The notes beneath the pieces are model-generated. The model was not told where the DNA came from. It did no database searches and was given only the letters and a program-made list of their open reading frames with translations. 35,047 nt of DNA from Hyphomicrobiaceae bacterium (GTDB lineage: Bacteria; Pseudomonadota; Alphaproteobacteria; Rhizobiales; Hyphomicrobiaceae), in contig JANXWC010000089.1 of the NCBI GenBank assembly GCA_025351355.1, forward strand, positions 1 to 35,047, written 5' to 3'. A program made the position numbers and the translations under genes. Shown in pieces: positions 1 through 10,161 of this stretch (position 1 is the stretch's first letter; the number at the start of each line of letters is the position of its first letter).

Positions 1-406
1 GGCGGTTCTTCCAGGCCGGCAGGATGTCACGATCGAAGATGGCTTTGCGCATGGCGCGCGTGCTGTCCGCCATACGCGCTTCCTGGAACCAGCGCTTCCC
101 CGCCGTCGCAATCGTCGGCGCGACCTCAGCCCGGCGCTTTTGGCGCTGTTTTTCCTGCGCGGGTGAATGGCCCTCGTCCACGAGCTTCCGGGCGGCCAAG
201 CAACGGTCTCGGGCCTCCGCGAGCGTCAGACCGCCGGTCCCATAAACGCCGAGCGACAGGGTCTCGCGTCGGCCATGCAGACGGTAGTCGTAGCGGAAAC
301 AGACGGCGCCGGAGGGCAGGACCGCGACGTACATACCGTCACGATCGGCAACCTTGTACGCTTTCTCTTTTCTTTTCAGACGCTTAATGGCGACGTCGGT
401 GAGCAT
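1..406 (-). CDS. P4-type tyrosine integrase, N-terminal part (cut by window edge)
   Basis: Reading leftwards from an ATG at 406, an open frame runs off the window after about 135 residues. It starts MLTDVAIKRLKRKEKAYKVA, then has DRDGMYVAVLPSG, FRYDYRLHGRRETLSLG and LTLAEARDRCLAARKLVDEG. This is the classic Arm-DNA-binding (DUF4102) N-terminus of P4-like phage and island integrases. It is followed by the start of the core-binding domain (KRWFQEARMADSTRAMRKAIFDRDILP.W). The catalytic domain (R...HxxR...Y) lies outside the window. A GGAG lies 8 nt upstream of the ATG. The gene sits directly downstream of the guaA 3' end and in the same orientation, the usual layout when guaA is the attachment gene. 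Such enzymes recombine attP with attB and mobilise an island. Whether this one is intact cannot be seen. Confidence 0.9.
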   Translation of the reverse strand, partial: MLTDVAIKRLKRKEKAYKVADRDGMYVAVLPSGAVCFRYDYRLHGRRETLSLGVYGTGGLTLAEARDRCLAARKLVDEGHSPAQEKQRQKRRAEVAPTIATAGKRWFQEARMADSTRAMRKAIFDRDILPAWKNR

Positions 407-451
407 GATCGGGCTCCGGATCGGTCTAAATTCCCCATCCCGCAGCTTCAT

Positions 452-476
452 GATACCGTCAGCGCTGATACCGTCA
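452..476 (-). repeat. GATACCGTCA repeat pair 1 (putative integrase arm sites)
   Basis: Two direct copies of GATACCGTCA (TGACGGTATC on the integrase strand) lie at 452-461 and 467-476, 15 bp start to start. They are 46-70 bp upstream of the integrase ATG. Short direct repeats next to int and att are typical arm-type binding sites of tyrosine recombinases. The repeats are seen directly; the function is inferred. Confidence 0.6.
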
Positions 477-585
477 AGAGATTCTGTATCTCATTGTTTT
501 ACATGATATTACGCCTTAAATTGCGCCCTCGCTTGCGGTGCAGTCCAGCAGGCGTTTTTTGACGCGCGTTCGCGCACGGAAAATT

Positions 586-607
586 GATACCGTCACCGAT
601 ACCGTCA
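586..607 (-). repeat. GATACCGTCA repeat pair 2 (putative integrase arm sites)
   Basis: Two more direct copies of the same 10-mer lie at 586-595 and 598-607, 12 bp start to start and in the same orientation as pair 1. They stand between pair 1 and the guaA 3' end. Four perfect copies of a 10-mer within 156 bp are very unlikely by chance. Confidence 0.6.
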
Positions 608-723
608 GATGGTCGCGCTTGGCGCCGATCCGTAGCGATAGATAACGGGTGGATATATTATATTTTTCAGGTGGTTGATCTGGTCTTGCCGATAGATCGC
701 GAACCATCGCGAACGCTATCGAA

Positions 724-2298
<1,575 letters not shown>

Positions 2299-2370
2299 GC
2301 CGCACGGGATACGATGCCGGACCCGGTCGGGCAAGTCTTCCAGATGCTCAGTCCCCGACAGCATGCGTCC

Positions 2371-3069
2371 TCAACCGCCGGCTGAAACCGCGGTGGGTCG
2401 TCGCGCTGCGTCGATGATATCGACAACCTCCGCGCCACCTGCGGTCTTCGGCAGTCGCAGAAAATCACCCCGCACGGCAAGGGCAGCTTCCAATTCGCCA
2501 TGAAATTGCGCGCGGTTGATTTCGATCGTGCCGAATTGGCGCAGGTGGTCGGTCACGAACTGGCAGTCGAGCAGTCGGTAGCCGCCATGAATTAGCCGCG
2601 CCGCCAGATGCGCCAGTGCCACCTTGCTGGCGTCTCGCTCGGTCGAAAACATGCTTTCACCGAAGAAGGCGCCGCCGAGCGCGACACCATACAGCCCGCC
2701 GACCAACCTGTCGCCATGCCACGTCTCAACGGTATGGCAATAACCCATACTAAACAGTGTTTTGCAAAGCGACCGAATCTTGTCGTTGATCCACGTGGTT
2801 TGCCGACCCGGCCTGGCCGCCCCGCAACCGCCGATCACAGCATCGAAGTCGCTGTCGATGCGTACGTCGAACATGGCTTGTCGCAACGTTCGTTTGAACC
2901 GCGTCGGGAGATGCAACGCATCAAGCGGCAAGATGCCACGCCGCTCCGGCTCGATCCAATAGAGCGCCGGATCATCGGCTGCCTCCGCCATCGGAAAAAT
3001 CCCGCACGCATAGGCCTTTAACAGAACTTCCGGCGTGATCTCTAGGGCGATGTCATCGCGTGAAGCCAT
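2371..3069 (-). CDS. aat: Leucyl/phenylalanyl-tRNA--protein transferase
   Basis: This enzyme transfers Leu or Phe from aminoacyl-tRNA to N-terminal Arg or Lys of proteins, creating N-degrons for ClpS/ClpAP in the cytoplasm. The 232-aa product shows the family blocks LLKAYACGIFPMAE, YWIEPERRGILPLD, TWINDKI, GYCHTVETW, LVGGLYGVALGGAFFGESMFS and LLDCQF.TDHL..FG. The GGLYG and GESMFS blocks form the conserved core. Length fits the family. It ends 6 bp before the longer possible guaA start and follows sfsA by 45 bp, so the three probably share a transcript. Confidence 0.95.
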   Translation of the reverse strand: MASRDDIALEITPEVLLKAYACGIFPMAEAADDPALYWIEPERRGILPLDALHLPTRFKRTLRQAMFDVRIDSDFDAVIGGCGAARPGRQTTWINDKIRSLCKTLFSMGYCHTVETWHGDRLVGGLYGVALGGAFFGESMFSTERDASKVALAHLAARLIHGGYRLLDCQFVTDHLRQFGTIEINRAQFHGELEAALAVRGDFLRLPKTAGGAEVVDIIDAARRPTAVSAGG

Positions 3070-3114
3070 TACTCGGTGCCGTCGGTTGGGTCTGCAATTT
3101 CATGCGATATTTGA

Positions 3115-3831
3115 TCAGGCTTTGCGAATTGGAATCAATTTGTCGACATCGATGGCCGTTGTTGACAATTCGCAGCGCAACGCCAGCATTTCGACACCGG
3201 CCTTTTCGGCCGCATCGAATGCTGCACCATAACTCGGGTCCACGTCGCGAGCGAGCGACAACGCTGTAACATCTGATCGCTGAACGAGGAAGATCATCAC
3301 GGCTCGGTGGCCTAGTCGAACCATGTCCGATAGTTCGGCGAGGTGTTTGGCGCCGCGCTCGGTGACGCTGTCGGGAAATTCGGCGCGGCCGGCTTTCCGT
3401 GACATGTGGACATTCTTGATTTCGACATAGGCAAGACCCTTGATGGGATCGGTCAACAGGATGTCAATCCTGGAATTGCGGCCATATTTGCGCTCCCGCT
3501 CGAGCGTCGCGTAGCCGACGAGTGATTTGATTTTCGCGCCTGCGATCGCATCGGCGACGATTTTGTTCGGGTGTGAGGTATTGACCCCCACCAACGACGG
3601 CCCCTTTCCGAGATCGTGCTCGACCAACTCCCAGGTGTGCTTGTATTTCCGCGTCGGGCTGTCGGAAGTCGACAGCCAAACGGTTTGCCCGGGTTCGCGC
3701 AACCCCATCATCGAGCCGGTATTGGGGCAGGTGGCGGTGACGACCGAACCGTCCAGTAGGCGCACGTCGGCCAGGAACCGCTTATAGCGCTGAATAAGGT
3801 GGCCGCGCAGCAGCGGAGTCGCGAAGTTCAT
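3115..3831 (-). CDS. sfsA: SfsA family DNA-binding protein / sugar fermentation stimulation protein
   Basis: The 238-aa product matches SfsA across its length: LIQRYKRFLADVRL near the N-terminus, CPNTGSMMGL, the block around GVNTSHPNKIV, RKYGRNSRIDILL, YVEIKNVHM, FPDSVTERGAKHLAEL and DVDPSYGAAF. SfsA has a DNA-binding OB-like N-terminal part and a restriction-endonuclease-like C-terminal part (D-x-L...E-x-K is visible as RIDILL...VEIKN). Its cellular role is poorly defined; in E. coli it affects maltose genes. It is the first gene of the leftward sfsA-aat-guaA group and is divergent from the CinA-like gene. Confidence 0.93.
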   Translation of the reverse strand: MNFATPLLRGHLIQRYKRFLADVRLLDGSVVTATCPNTGSMMGLREPGQTVWLSTSDSPTRKYKHTWELVEHDLGKGPSLVGVNTSHPNKIVADAIAGAKIKSLVGYATLERERKYGRNSRIDILLTDPIKGLAYVEIKNVHMSRKAGRAEFPDSVTERGAKHLAELSDMVRLGHRAVMIFLVQRSDVTALSLARDVDPSYGAAFDAAEKAGVEMLALRCELSTTAIDVDKLIPIRKA

Positions 3832-4132
3832 GACAGGTCATCTCTCGACTGGCCGACCACACGGGCCGGTCATCGCCACCGCGCGAGTTCAATTGCCCGG
3901 CGAAACTAAGGTCTTCTTTGCTGACCCGCAACGGCTGTTGGTTCCGATAGCGCGTTCGAGAGCGAATGACGAATTCTGCGGACGGATTTCGGCGGCTTGC
4001 GGGCTCTTGTAGTACCGATTCGGTGACAAAACGCTGCTTCGGTGAATATTCCTTGCCGTGTGTGTTAAGTCCGGCTTTTGTCTCGCTGAGATGTCCGCGA
4101 TTTCGAAACTTCAGCTCGATTGGAATGCCGTC
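3832..4132. other. Divergent spacer sfsA / CinA-like gene
   Basis: About 300 bp between two divergent genes. I find no RNA gene, strong hairpin or recognisable small protein here. It should contain promoters for both sides. Part of it could be coding if the CinA-like gene starts at the in-frame GTG at 4058, adding 25 residues that look unlike the family. Confidence 0.5.
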
Positions 4133-4897
4133 ATGACGACCGCTGCGCCCACCCCTCATACCGAGACCATCACTGCCGCCGTGTTGGTGATCGGTGACGA
4201 AATCCTGTCAGGGCGGACGAAAGACAAGAATATCAGCTACATAGCCGATCATCTGACAGCCATCGGCATCCAGCTCAGGGAAGTGCGCGTTGTGCCCGAT
4301 GTGGAGGAAGAGGTCGTCGGCGCAGTGAACGCGTTGCGGTCGCGCTATACCTATGTCTTCACTACCGGGGGCATCGGGCCGACGCACGATGATATAACCG
4401 CCGATTGCATCGCCAAGGCCTTCGGCGTCAAGATTGATGTCGACCCTCGCGCGCTGGCGATCATGAAGCCAGCATACGCGAAACGGGGACTGGAAATGAC
4501 GCCGGCGCGGCTGCGCATGGCGCGGCTGCCTGAGGGCTCGGAACTGGTGCAGAATTCCATTTCGACGGCGCCCGGCTTCAAGATCGGAAACGTCATCGTG
4601 ATGGCCGGCATTCCCAATATCATGCAGGTGATGCTGGATGCCGTGACGCCGCAACTCAAGACCGGCCGCAAGATGCTGTCCGAAACCCTTGAGCTGTTCC
4701 GCCCGGAGGGTGAGATCGCCGAGATGTTCGGCGCCCATCAGCAGGAATTCCCGGACGTTTCGATGGGCAGCTACCCGTTCACGACCGAAGCGCGCGTGTT
4801 CGGCACGCATCTGGTGCTGCGGTCCACTTCGCCGGAACGATTGGCCGCGGCGATGGCGGGATTGAAGACCAAACTCGCGTTGGCGGGCAAGATTTGA
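4133..4897 (+). CDS. CinA/MoaB-fold molybdopterin-binding family protein (competence/damage-inducible protein A)
   Basis: The 254-aa protein has the MoaB/Mog fold shared with the N-terminal domain of CinA: AAVLVIGDEILSGRTKDKN at 15-33 and the signature TTGGIGPTHDD at 77-87, followed by DITADCIAKAF. In full-length CinA this domain (COG1058) is linked to ADP-ribose pyrophosphatase activity and is fused to a C-terminal NMN deamidase. Here the deamidase domain is absent, as in many alphaproteobacterial stand-alone homologues. The substrate is therefore unknown. The ATG at 4133 matches the family start; a GTG at 4058 is possible. Its stop lies 8 bp from the dnaE2 stop, so the two genes converge with no room for a separate terminator. 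Confidence 0.85.
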   Translation: MTTAAPTPHTETITAAVLVIGDEILSGRTKDKNISYIADHLTAIGIQLREVRVVPDVEEEVVGAVNALRSRYTYVFTTGGIGPTHDDITADCIAKAFGVKIDVDPRALAIMKPAYAKRGLEMTPARLRMARLPEGSELVQNSISTAPGFKIGNVIVMAGIPNIMQVMLDAVTPQLKTGRKMLSETLELFRPEGEIAEMFGAHQQEFPDVSMGSYPFTTEARVFGTHLVLRSTSPERLAAAMAGLKTKLALAGKI

Positions 4898-4905
4898 AGC
4901 GGTTT

Positions 4906-7900
4906 TCATCGAAAATTTCTGCCCTTGGGAAGCGCATGACGGGTGGCGCGCGCGGGTACATCGAGATCGGCGGCAGTGAGCAACGGCAAGTTCTGACTGG
5001 AAGCGGCTTGCGCGAGTTCGCCCATGCGGCGGCGGCGCGAAATGGCCGCATCAATGCGTTTTTCCCGTGGGTCGGTCTGGGAGCCGCGGACGACTTCATC
5101 GGCGCGTGCAAGTGTTTTTTCCAGCACATCCGACGGCGCGGCGTCGTCGGCCAGGCGTCCCAGCAGATCCGTGCGGTCCTCGATTTTTTCGGCGACGACG
5201 TGAATGACGCCATGTTCGTTCTGCAATTTGCCCGTCAGCACGATGAAGCGGGCGCCAAGCACGATGGCGCGATAACGCTCGAATACTTTCGGCCACACTA
5301 TGGTGTTGGCGACGCCGGTCTCGTCCTCCAGCGTCATGAAGATCACCCCCTTGGCGCTGCCGGGGCGTTGCCGTACCAGCACCAAGCCTGCAACCGACAC
5401 GCGGCCGCCCGACGCGATCTCGGTGAGCTGCTCGTTGCGCACAACCCGCATGCCCGACAATTCGGAACGGATGAATTGCACTGGGTGTGCCTTCAGCGAC
5501 ATCCGTAGGAAGCGATAGTCGTTCACAACTTCTTCGCCGGGCGGCATGGCTGGCAACTGCGCATCGGCTTCGCGGCGGGCGCCGGCAACGGCACTGCAGA
5601 ACAGGGGCAGGTTTTCGTCATCGCCGGTACGGCCGAGCGCCTTGACCGACCATAACGCGTCACGCCGGGTGAGGCCGATGGAACCGAAAACGTCGGCATC
5701 CGCAAGACGCTCGAGCACGCTACTCGACAGCCCCGTGCGCAGCCACAAGTCACGCACGCTGTCATAGCCGCGCCCCCGCAGGGAGACGATGATCTGGACG
5801 TCTTGCTCGCGCAGACCTTTGATTTCACGAAAACCCAGCCGAAGCGCATGGGTGGTTTGGATGTCGGCCGCCATGGAGTGATGGCGAGGGTGGAGGCCAA
5901 CTCGCATGCTACGAACAAGCCTGCTCTCACCACTGTCATCCTGGGCCTTGTGCCCAGGGCCCAGGGTGCAACATTCAGCGACCTGAGATTGCGGTACGCT
6001 GGGTCCCAGGGACAAGCCCTGGGATGACAAATCTAACCGGGACCTCCCTTCTCCCGAGCCGTGCGCTTCCAATATCGCGGCCCACTGCGACAGGTTGATA
6101 TCGACGGCACGCACCGCAACGCCATGTTCGCGGGCGTCACGCACGATCTGCGCCGGCGCATAGAACCCTAATGGCTGAGCATTGAGCAACCCCGCCGCGA
6201 ACACGTCCGGATAATGGCACTTCACCCACGCCGACGCATAGACCAGCAATGCAAAGCTCGCCGCATGACTTTCCGGAAAACCGTATTCGCCGAAGCCCTC
6301 GATCTGGCGGAAACAGCGCTCGGCGAATTCGGCGGGATAACCGTTGGCCACCATGCCGTCGATCATTTTCTGCTGGAACGTGCTGATCGTGCCAACCTTG
6401 CGGAACGTCGCCATGGCGCGGCGCAGCTTATCGGCTTCCGATGGGGTGAAGCCCGCCGCCACGATGGCGATCTTCATGGCTTGTTCCTGGAACAACGGCA
6501 CACCCAGCGTCTTGCCGAGCACGGCCTCCAATTCCTTGCTCGGATAACTCACTTTTTCGAGCCCTTGGCGGCGACGCAGATAGGGATGCACCATGTCACC
6601 CTGGATGGGGCCGGGCCGGACGATGGCCACCTGGATAACGAGATCATAAAAAGCTTTGGGCTTCAGCCGCGGCAGCATCGACATCTGTGCGCGGCTTTCG
6701 ACCTGAAACAAGCCGAGGCTGTCGGCCCGCTGCAGCATGCGATAGACGGACGGATCCTCCGCCGGCAACGTGGCAATGGTCAGATCGCGGCCATAGTGAT
6801 CGCGCAGAAGATCCAGGCTTTTCTTCAGGCACGTCAGCATGCCCAACGCCAGCACGTCGACCTTGAGAATGCCGAGCGTGTCGAGATCGTCCTTGTCCCA
6901 TTCGATGACCGTGCGATCGGGCATGGCGGCATTCTGGACAGGCACGAGTTCATCGAGCCGTCCGCGTGTCATGACGAAACCACCCACGTGTTGCGATAGA
7001 TGCCGTGGAAACCCCTGGATTTCCCGCGCCAGAGCCAGCGTTGCCGCAACCGACGGCGCGGCGCCATCGATGCCGGCGCGGCCGGTGTCGATTTCGTTGA
7101 TCCCCTCGGCGCCGAAACCCCAGATCGATCCCGACAGCGCGTCCAACGTATCTTCCGAGAAGCCGAATACCTTGCCCGTCTCCCGCATGGCGCTACGTGA
7201 GCGATAGCTGATGACGGTGGCGGCGAGGCCAGCACGCTCGCGGCCATAACGTTGATAGATGTACTGGATCACCTCTTCGCGGCGGGCATGCTCAAAATCG
7301 ACGTCGATATCGGGCGGCTCGCGTCGGTCGGCGGAAATGAAACGCTCGAACAACAGATCGCTTTTGTCAGGATCAACCTCGGTGATGCCGAGACAGAAGC
7401 ACACCGCTGAGTTAGCGGCCGAACCCCGCCCCTGGCAGAGAATACCTTGCCCACGGGCGAACCGTACGATGTCGAAAACCGTCAAAAAATAGGGTGCATA
7501 GTTGAGCTGGCCAATCAGCGCAATCTCGTGCGCAAGAGACAGTCGGATTTTCTCGGGTACGCCATCAGGATAACGATCACGAGCGCCCTGGTAGGCAAAA
7601 TGAACCAACGCCTCCTGTGGACCGTCGAAGCCGGTAATGGTTTCCTCGGGGTATTCATAGCGTAACTCGTCGAGCGAAAAGGTGAGCTTGGCAGACAAAC
7701 GTTGCGTGCAACGCACGGCATCGGGATAACGGTGGAACAGGCGCTGCATTTCGGCGGGGGACTTGAGATGATGCTCGGCATGGGCGCCAAGCCGGCGGCC
7801 GGCGGTTTCCAGCGTCGTATGCGTTCGGATGCAGGTGAGCACGTCCTGCAGCAGCCGCCGCGCGGAAACGTGATAAAGTACTTCGTTGACGGCGATGAGC

Positions 7901-8490
7901 GGCGTTGCAGATTCCCGCGCCAAGGTATCGAGACAAGCGAGGCGGAGACGGTCCTCACCGTCGTAGCTGAGCGAACCGGCCAGATGAACAGCGCCGGGCC
8001 GTGCTTCGCACAATCTCTGCAGCAGCGGCGGCAACGTGGCGGCAAGTTCAGGCGGTTGCAGTGACGCGTTGGGCATAACAATGAGTTCAAGGTCACCCGA
8101 CCAATCCAGCAAATCCGACAAACCGATATGGCATTCGCCTTTCTTGGCGCGGCGGTTGCCAAGCGTGAGCAGTCGACACAGACGCCCCCATCCCCGGCGA
8201 TTGGCGGGATAGGCAAGGACATCTGGCAAATCGCGATCCGCCCCGCCTGCAAAATTCAGGCGAGCGCCCGGATGATAGCGCGGCGCTATGACGTCCGCCT
8301 CCTTGATATCGCGCAAAGCGGCGTGCGCACGCACCACGCCGGCCACGGAATTTCGATCGGCGAGGCCGAAGCCCGCCATGCCCAGTTGCGCTGCAGTGGC
8401 CGCCAGTTCTTCCGGATGCGACGCGCCCCGCAGGAATGAAAAGTTCGAGCTGACGGCAAACTCGGTGTATGAGGCGACAGGCGTGGACAT
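4906..8490 (-). CDS. dnaE2: Error-prone DNA polymerase DnaE2 (contains in-frame repeat insertion)
   Basis: DnaE2 is the C-family translesion polymerase of the ImuA-ImuB-DnaE2 mutasome, which causes SOS mutagenesis. The N-terminal PHP domain begins SYTEFAVSSNFSFLRGASHPEEL. The catalytic palm has GRGSAANS and PPDIDVDFEH (D394, D396 and D398 in DIDVD). The helix-hairpin-helix region has LGFREIKGLREQD, and a C-terminal OB domain follows. From the ATG at 8490 it is 1194 aa, longer than the usual 1050-1150. This start has GAGG 6 nt upstream; an ATG at 8511, directly after the imuB TGA, would add seven residues. Residues 821-853 are encoded by a two-hairpin repeat (5934-6029) that keeps the frame open. 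It sits in the variable linker before the HhH region, away from catalytic motifs. The enzyme may be functional, but this is not proven. Confidence 0.94.
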   Translation of the reverse strand: MSTPVASYTEFAVSSNFSFLRGASHPEELAATAAQLGMAGFGLADRNSVAGVVRAHAALRDIKEADVIAPRYHPGARLNFAGGADRDLPDVLAYPANRRGWGRLCRLLTLGNRRAKKGECHIGLSDLLDWSGDLELIVMPNASLQPPELAATLPPLLQRLCEARPGAVHLAGSLSYDGEDRLRLACLDTLARESATPLIAVNEVLYHVSARRLLQDVLTCIRTHTTLETAGRRLGAHAEHHLKSPAEMQRLFHRYPDAVRCTQRLSAKLTFSLDELRYEYPEETITGFDGPQEALVHFAYQGARDRYPDGVPEKIRLSLAHEIALIGQLNYAPYFLTVFDIVRFARGQGILCQGRGSAANSAVCFCLGITEVDPDKSDLLFERFISADRREPPDIDVDFEHARREEVIQYIYQRYGRERAGLAATVISYRSRSAMRETGKVFGFSEDTLDALSGSIWGFGAEGINEIDTGRAGIDGAAPSVAATLALAREIQGFPRHLSQHVGGFVMTRGRLDELVPVQNAAMPDRTVIEWDKDDLDTLGILKVDVLALGMLTCLKKSLDLLRDHYGRDLTIATLPAEDPSVYRMLQRADSLGLFQVESRAQMSMLPRLKPKAFYDLVIQVAIVRPGPIQGDMVHPYLRRRQGLEKVSYPSKELEAVLGKTLGVPLFQEQAMKIAIVAAGFTPSEADKLRRAMATFRKVGTISTFQQKMIDGMVANGYPAEFAERCFRQIEGFGEYGFPESHAASFALLVYASAWVKCHYPDVFAAGLLNAQPLGFYAPAQIVRDAREHGVAVRAVDINLSQWAAILEAHGSGEGRSRLDLSSQGLSLGPSVPQSQVAECCTLGPGHKAQDDSGESRLVRSMRVGLHPRHHSMAADIQTTHALRLGFREIKGLREQDVQIIVSLRGRGYDSVRDLWLRTGLSSSVLERLADADVFGSIGLTRRDALWSVKALGRTGDDENLPLFCSAVAGARREADAQLPAMPPGEEVVNDYRFLRMSLKAHPVQFIRSELSGMRVVRNEQLTEIASGGRVSVAGLVLVRQRPGSAKGVIFMTLEDETGVANTIVWPKVFERYRAIVLGARFIVLTGKLQNEHGVIHVVAEKIEDRTDLLGRLADDAAPSDVLEKTLARADEVVRGSQTDPREKRIDAAISRRRRMGELAQAASSQNLPLLTAADLDVPARATRHALPKGRNFR
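5934..6029. repeat. REPIN-like double-hairpin element inserted in frame in dnaE2
   Basis: The 96-bp element has imperfect terminal inverted repeats of 31 bp (24 matches) starting TGTCATCC. Each arm is itself a perfect hairpin: CCTGGGC-CTTGT-GCCCAGG at 5940-5958 and CCCAGGG-ACAAG-CCCTGGG at 6005-6023. The two stems differ in sequence yet each pairs fully, as selected REP hairpins do. Its length is 32 codons and the dnaE2 frame has no stop in it. The encoded segment (about LSSQGLSLGP to KAQDDS) does not resemble DnaE2. The GTCAT-hairpin-CCAG layout matches a widespread proteobacterial palindrome family. Confidence 0.85.
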
Positions 8491-8511
8491 TTGCAACCTC
8501 GACGCATCCAT

Positions 8512-10161
8512 TCAAGCAAACAAACCATGGACGTACCAACGCGGCGACTTGTGCTGTGGCGCGGCCACGCCCGCTTCGTAGAAGCCTTCGCGATAGAGCC
8601 AGAGACGGCGTCCCATGGCGTCCTCGATGCGCCAGTAATCGCGCGTGGCTGAATGGATGTGCGTTTCCGCCAGCTGTGTTTCCGCCAACTGTCGAGGCCG
8701 CCACCATTCCGGTGCGATGCGCTCGGGACCATGCGCTTGAACAATCCGCAACGGCCTTCGGCGCCACCTGAGATGGATCGGCGGGCCATCCGGCACTTCC
8801 GCCATGACATCAACAGGTTCGGGCGGATCGAACAGGCGCAACGGACGCTGCTGCCCATCGTCGGGCAAGATAGGCGATTGACGCTGTGCGACGCGCGCTT
8901 GCGCTGGCACAAGATGCGACGCTTGCTCGGGTATGTGCGTATCGACGGCAACCAGCGTGTGGATTTTTTGGTCGCCAAAGCGCGCCGTCAGCCGATCGAT
9001 AAGCGCGGCGCAGGCTTCAGCGAGATGGATCGGGGTAGCTTGTTCATCGAGACCGGTGAGCTGGCAAGCTTCTTCGTCTTTGGCTGCGACGGATATCGCC
9101 GCGAGACGGATGAGATCATAACCGAAACCCGGGTCGAGCGGATCGTCGAGATGGCCAAGACGCAATGCCAACAGGTCAGCCATGGTTTTACTGCGGCGCG
9201 TGGGGCTGGCTAATCTGAGATCGATGCGCTTCACCAGTCCATCGACGCGATAAACGGCCAGTTGCAGTTGCGTCGCACCCTGCCCGCGATCTTCGAGAAT
9301 GGCGGCCAGTTGCTCGGACAAGTGCCGACACGTCTGCTCGACCGCCGCGGTAGTCAGGATCGGCTCGGCGAAACTGTGCTCGACCACGGCGGGCGGAAGC
9401 GGCTGGCGCGGACTGATCGCCTCGGTGTCGATACCGCGCGCCTGATCGAGCCGCACGATCAACGCGGCGCCGAACCGCGCGGCGAGCGCGCTGCGGGGAC
9501 GACCGATGAGATCGCCAATGCGTTTCAGGCCGACGCGGCGAAGCGCTGCCGTGGTCTCCGACGACAACCGCAAAGCGCTCACCGGCAAAGGGACCAGTAT
9601 GCCATCGAGGCCCGCGCGATCGATCCTTTCCGGCACAATGCCATAATCGGGATCGCTGCTCTGCCCGGAGCACCGCGACAGCGCCCAGGCCGCGCCGACG
9701 CTGGGAGCAATCGCCGCGGTGGCCCACACGCCCTGGCGTTGCAAGCGGCCGAGCAGATCCGCCCGCAAGCGGCTTTCTCCCCCCAGCAGGTGCGCGGCCC
9801 CCGTGATATCGAGCAGCAGCCCGTACGGCGGGTCTCGACCGACCATGGGTGTGTAACGATCAGCCCAATCGGCGATGGCTTCGAGCAGGCTGGTGTCGGA
9901 CATCAGATCATGGGGCAGAACGCGTAATCCAGGCGTCATCGCGCGCGCCTGCGCCAATGCCGTGCCGACCTTCAGGCCGCAGCGTTCCGCCGCCCTGTCG
10001 GCGGCCATGATCCGCTGCGTGCCCTGGGTTTTTGAAACCAGCACCAGCGGCACATCGGCTTCAAGCCGCCTGTGTGCGGGCTGACGTCGCACACGATCGG
10101 TCGACAGAAACGGCATCCACAGGCTGAGATAGCGACGCCGGAAGGTTGGTGACGCAGACAT
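8512..10161 (-). CDS. imuB: ImuB, Y-family polymerase-like mutasome scaffold
   Basis: ImuB is a catalytically inactive Y-family polymerase relative that links ImuA and DnaE2 to the beta clamp. The 549-aa product starts with the typical RRYLSLWMPFLSTDR and contains PYGLLLDITGAAHLLGGE where active polymerases carry the SxDE acidic motif; the Glu partner is missing, as expected. LRLFDPPEPVDV near residue 450 is characteristic of ImuB, and its QxxLxLF-like stretch (QQRPLRLF) may be the clamp-binding motif. The ATG at 10161 has AGGAG at 6 nt spacing. It overlaps the end of imuA by 101 bp, and its TGA abuts a possible dnaE2 ATG. Translation of the three genes is probably coupled. Confidence 0.93.
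   Translation of the reverse strand: MSASPTFRRRYLSLWMPFLSTDRVRRQPAHRRLEADVPLVLVSKTQGTQRIMAADRAAERCGLKVGTALAQARAMTPGLRVLPHDLMSDTSLLEAIADWADRYTPMVGRDPPYGLLLDITGAAHLLGGESRLRADLLGRLQRQGVWATAAIAPSVGAAWALSRCSGQSSDPDYGIVPERIDRAGLDGILVPLPVSALRLSSETTAALRRVGLKRIGDLIGRPRSALAARFGAALIVRLDQARGIDTEAISPRQPLPPAVVEHSFAEPILTTAAVEQTCRHLSEQLAAILEDRGQGATQLQLAVYRVDGLVKRIDLRLASPTRRSKTMADLLALRLGHLDDPLDPGFGYDLIRLAAISVAAKDEEACQLTGLDEQATPIHLAEACAALIDRLTARFGDQKIHTLVAVDTHIPEQASHLVPAQARVAQRQSPILPDDGQQRPLRLFDPPEPVDVMAEVPDGPPIHLRWRRRPLRIVQAHGPERIAPEWWRPRQLAETQLAETHIHSATRDYWRIEDAMGRRLWLYREGFYEAGVAAPQHKSPRWYVHGLFA

Larger units (their letters stand above)
407..723. other. int-guaA spacer (presumed attachment-site flank)
   Basis: This 317-bp non-coding stretch separates the integrase start from the guaA stop. 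It holds four copies of GATACCGTCA (listed separately), an AT-rich tract around 645-670 and two close ATCGCGAAC copies at 695-713. I see no convincing gene; open frames here are short and lack family signatures. It most likely contains the integrase promoter and the recombination arm sites. Confidence 0.6.

Noticed and set aside
452-607. CRISPR-like repeat array
   Set aside because: Repeats are only 10 bp, spacers are 2-109 bp and irregular, and no cas gene is present; integrase arm sites fit better.
5934-6029. dnaE2 as a pseudogene
   Set aside because: The insertion keeps the reading frame and catalytic motifs lie elsewhere, so loss of function is not shown.
6214-6999. 261-aa open frame antisense to dnaE2
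   Set aside because: Shadow of dnaE2; no domain signature and no ribosome site.
10061-10161. Frameshift at the imuA/imuB junction
   Set aside because: Both proteins have family-typical ends and imuB has its own strong ribosome site, so this is a real overlap.
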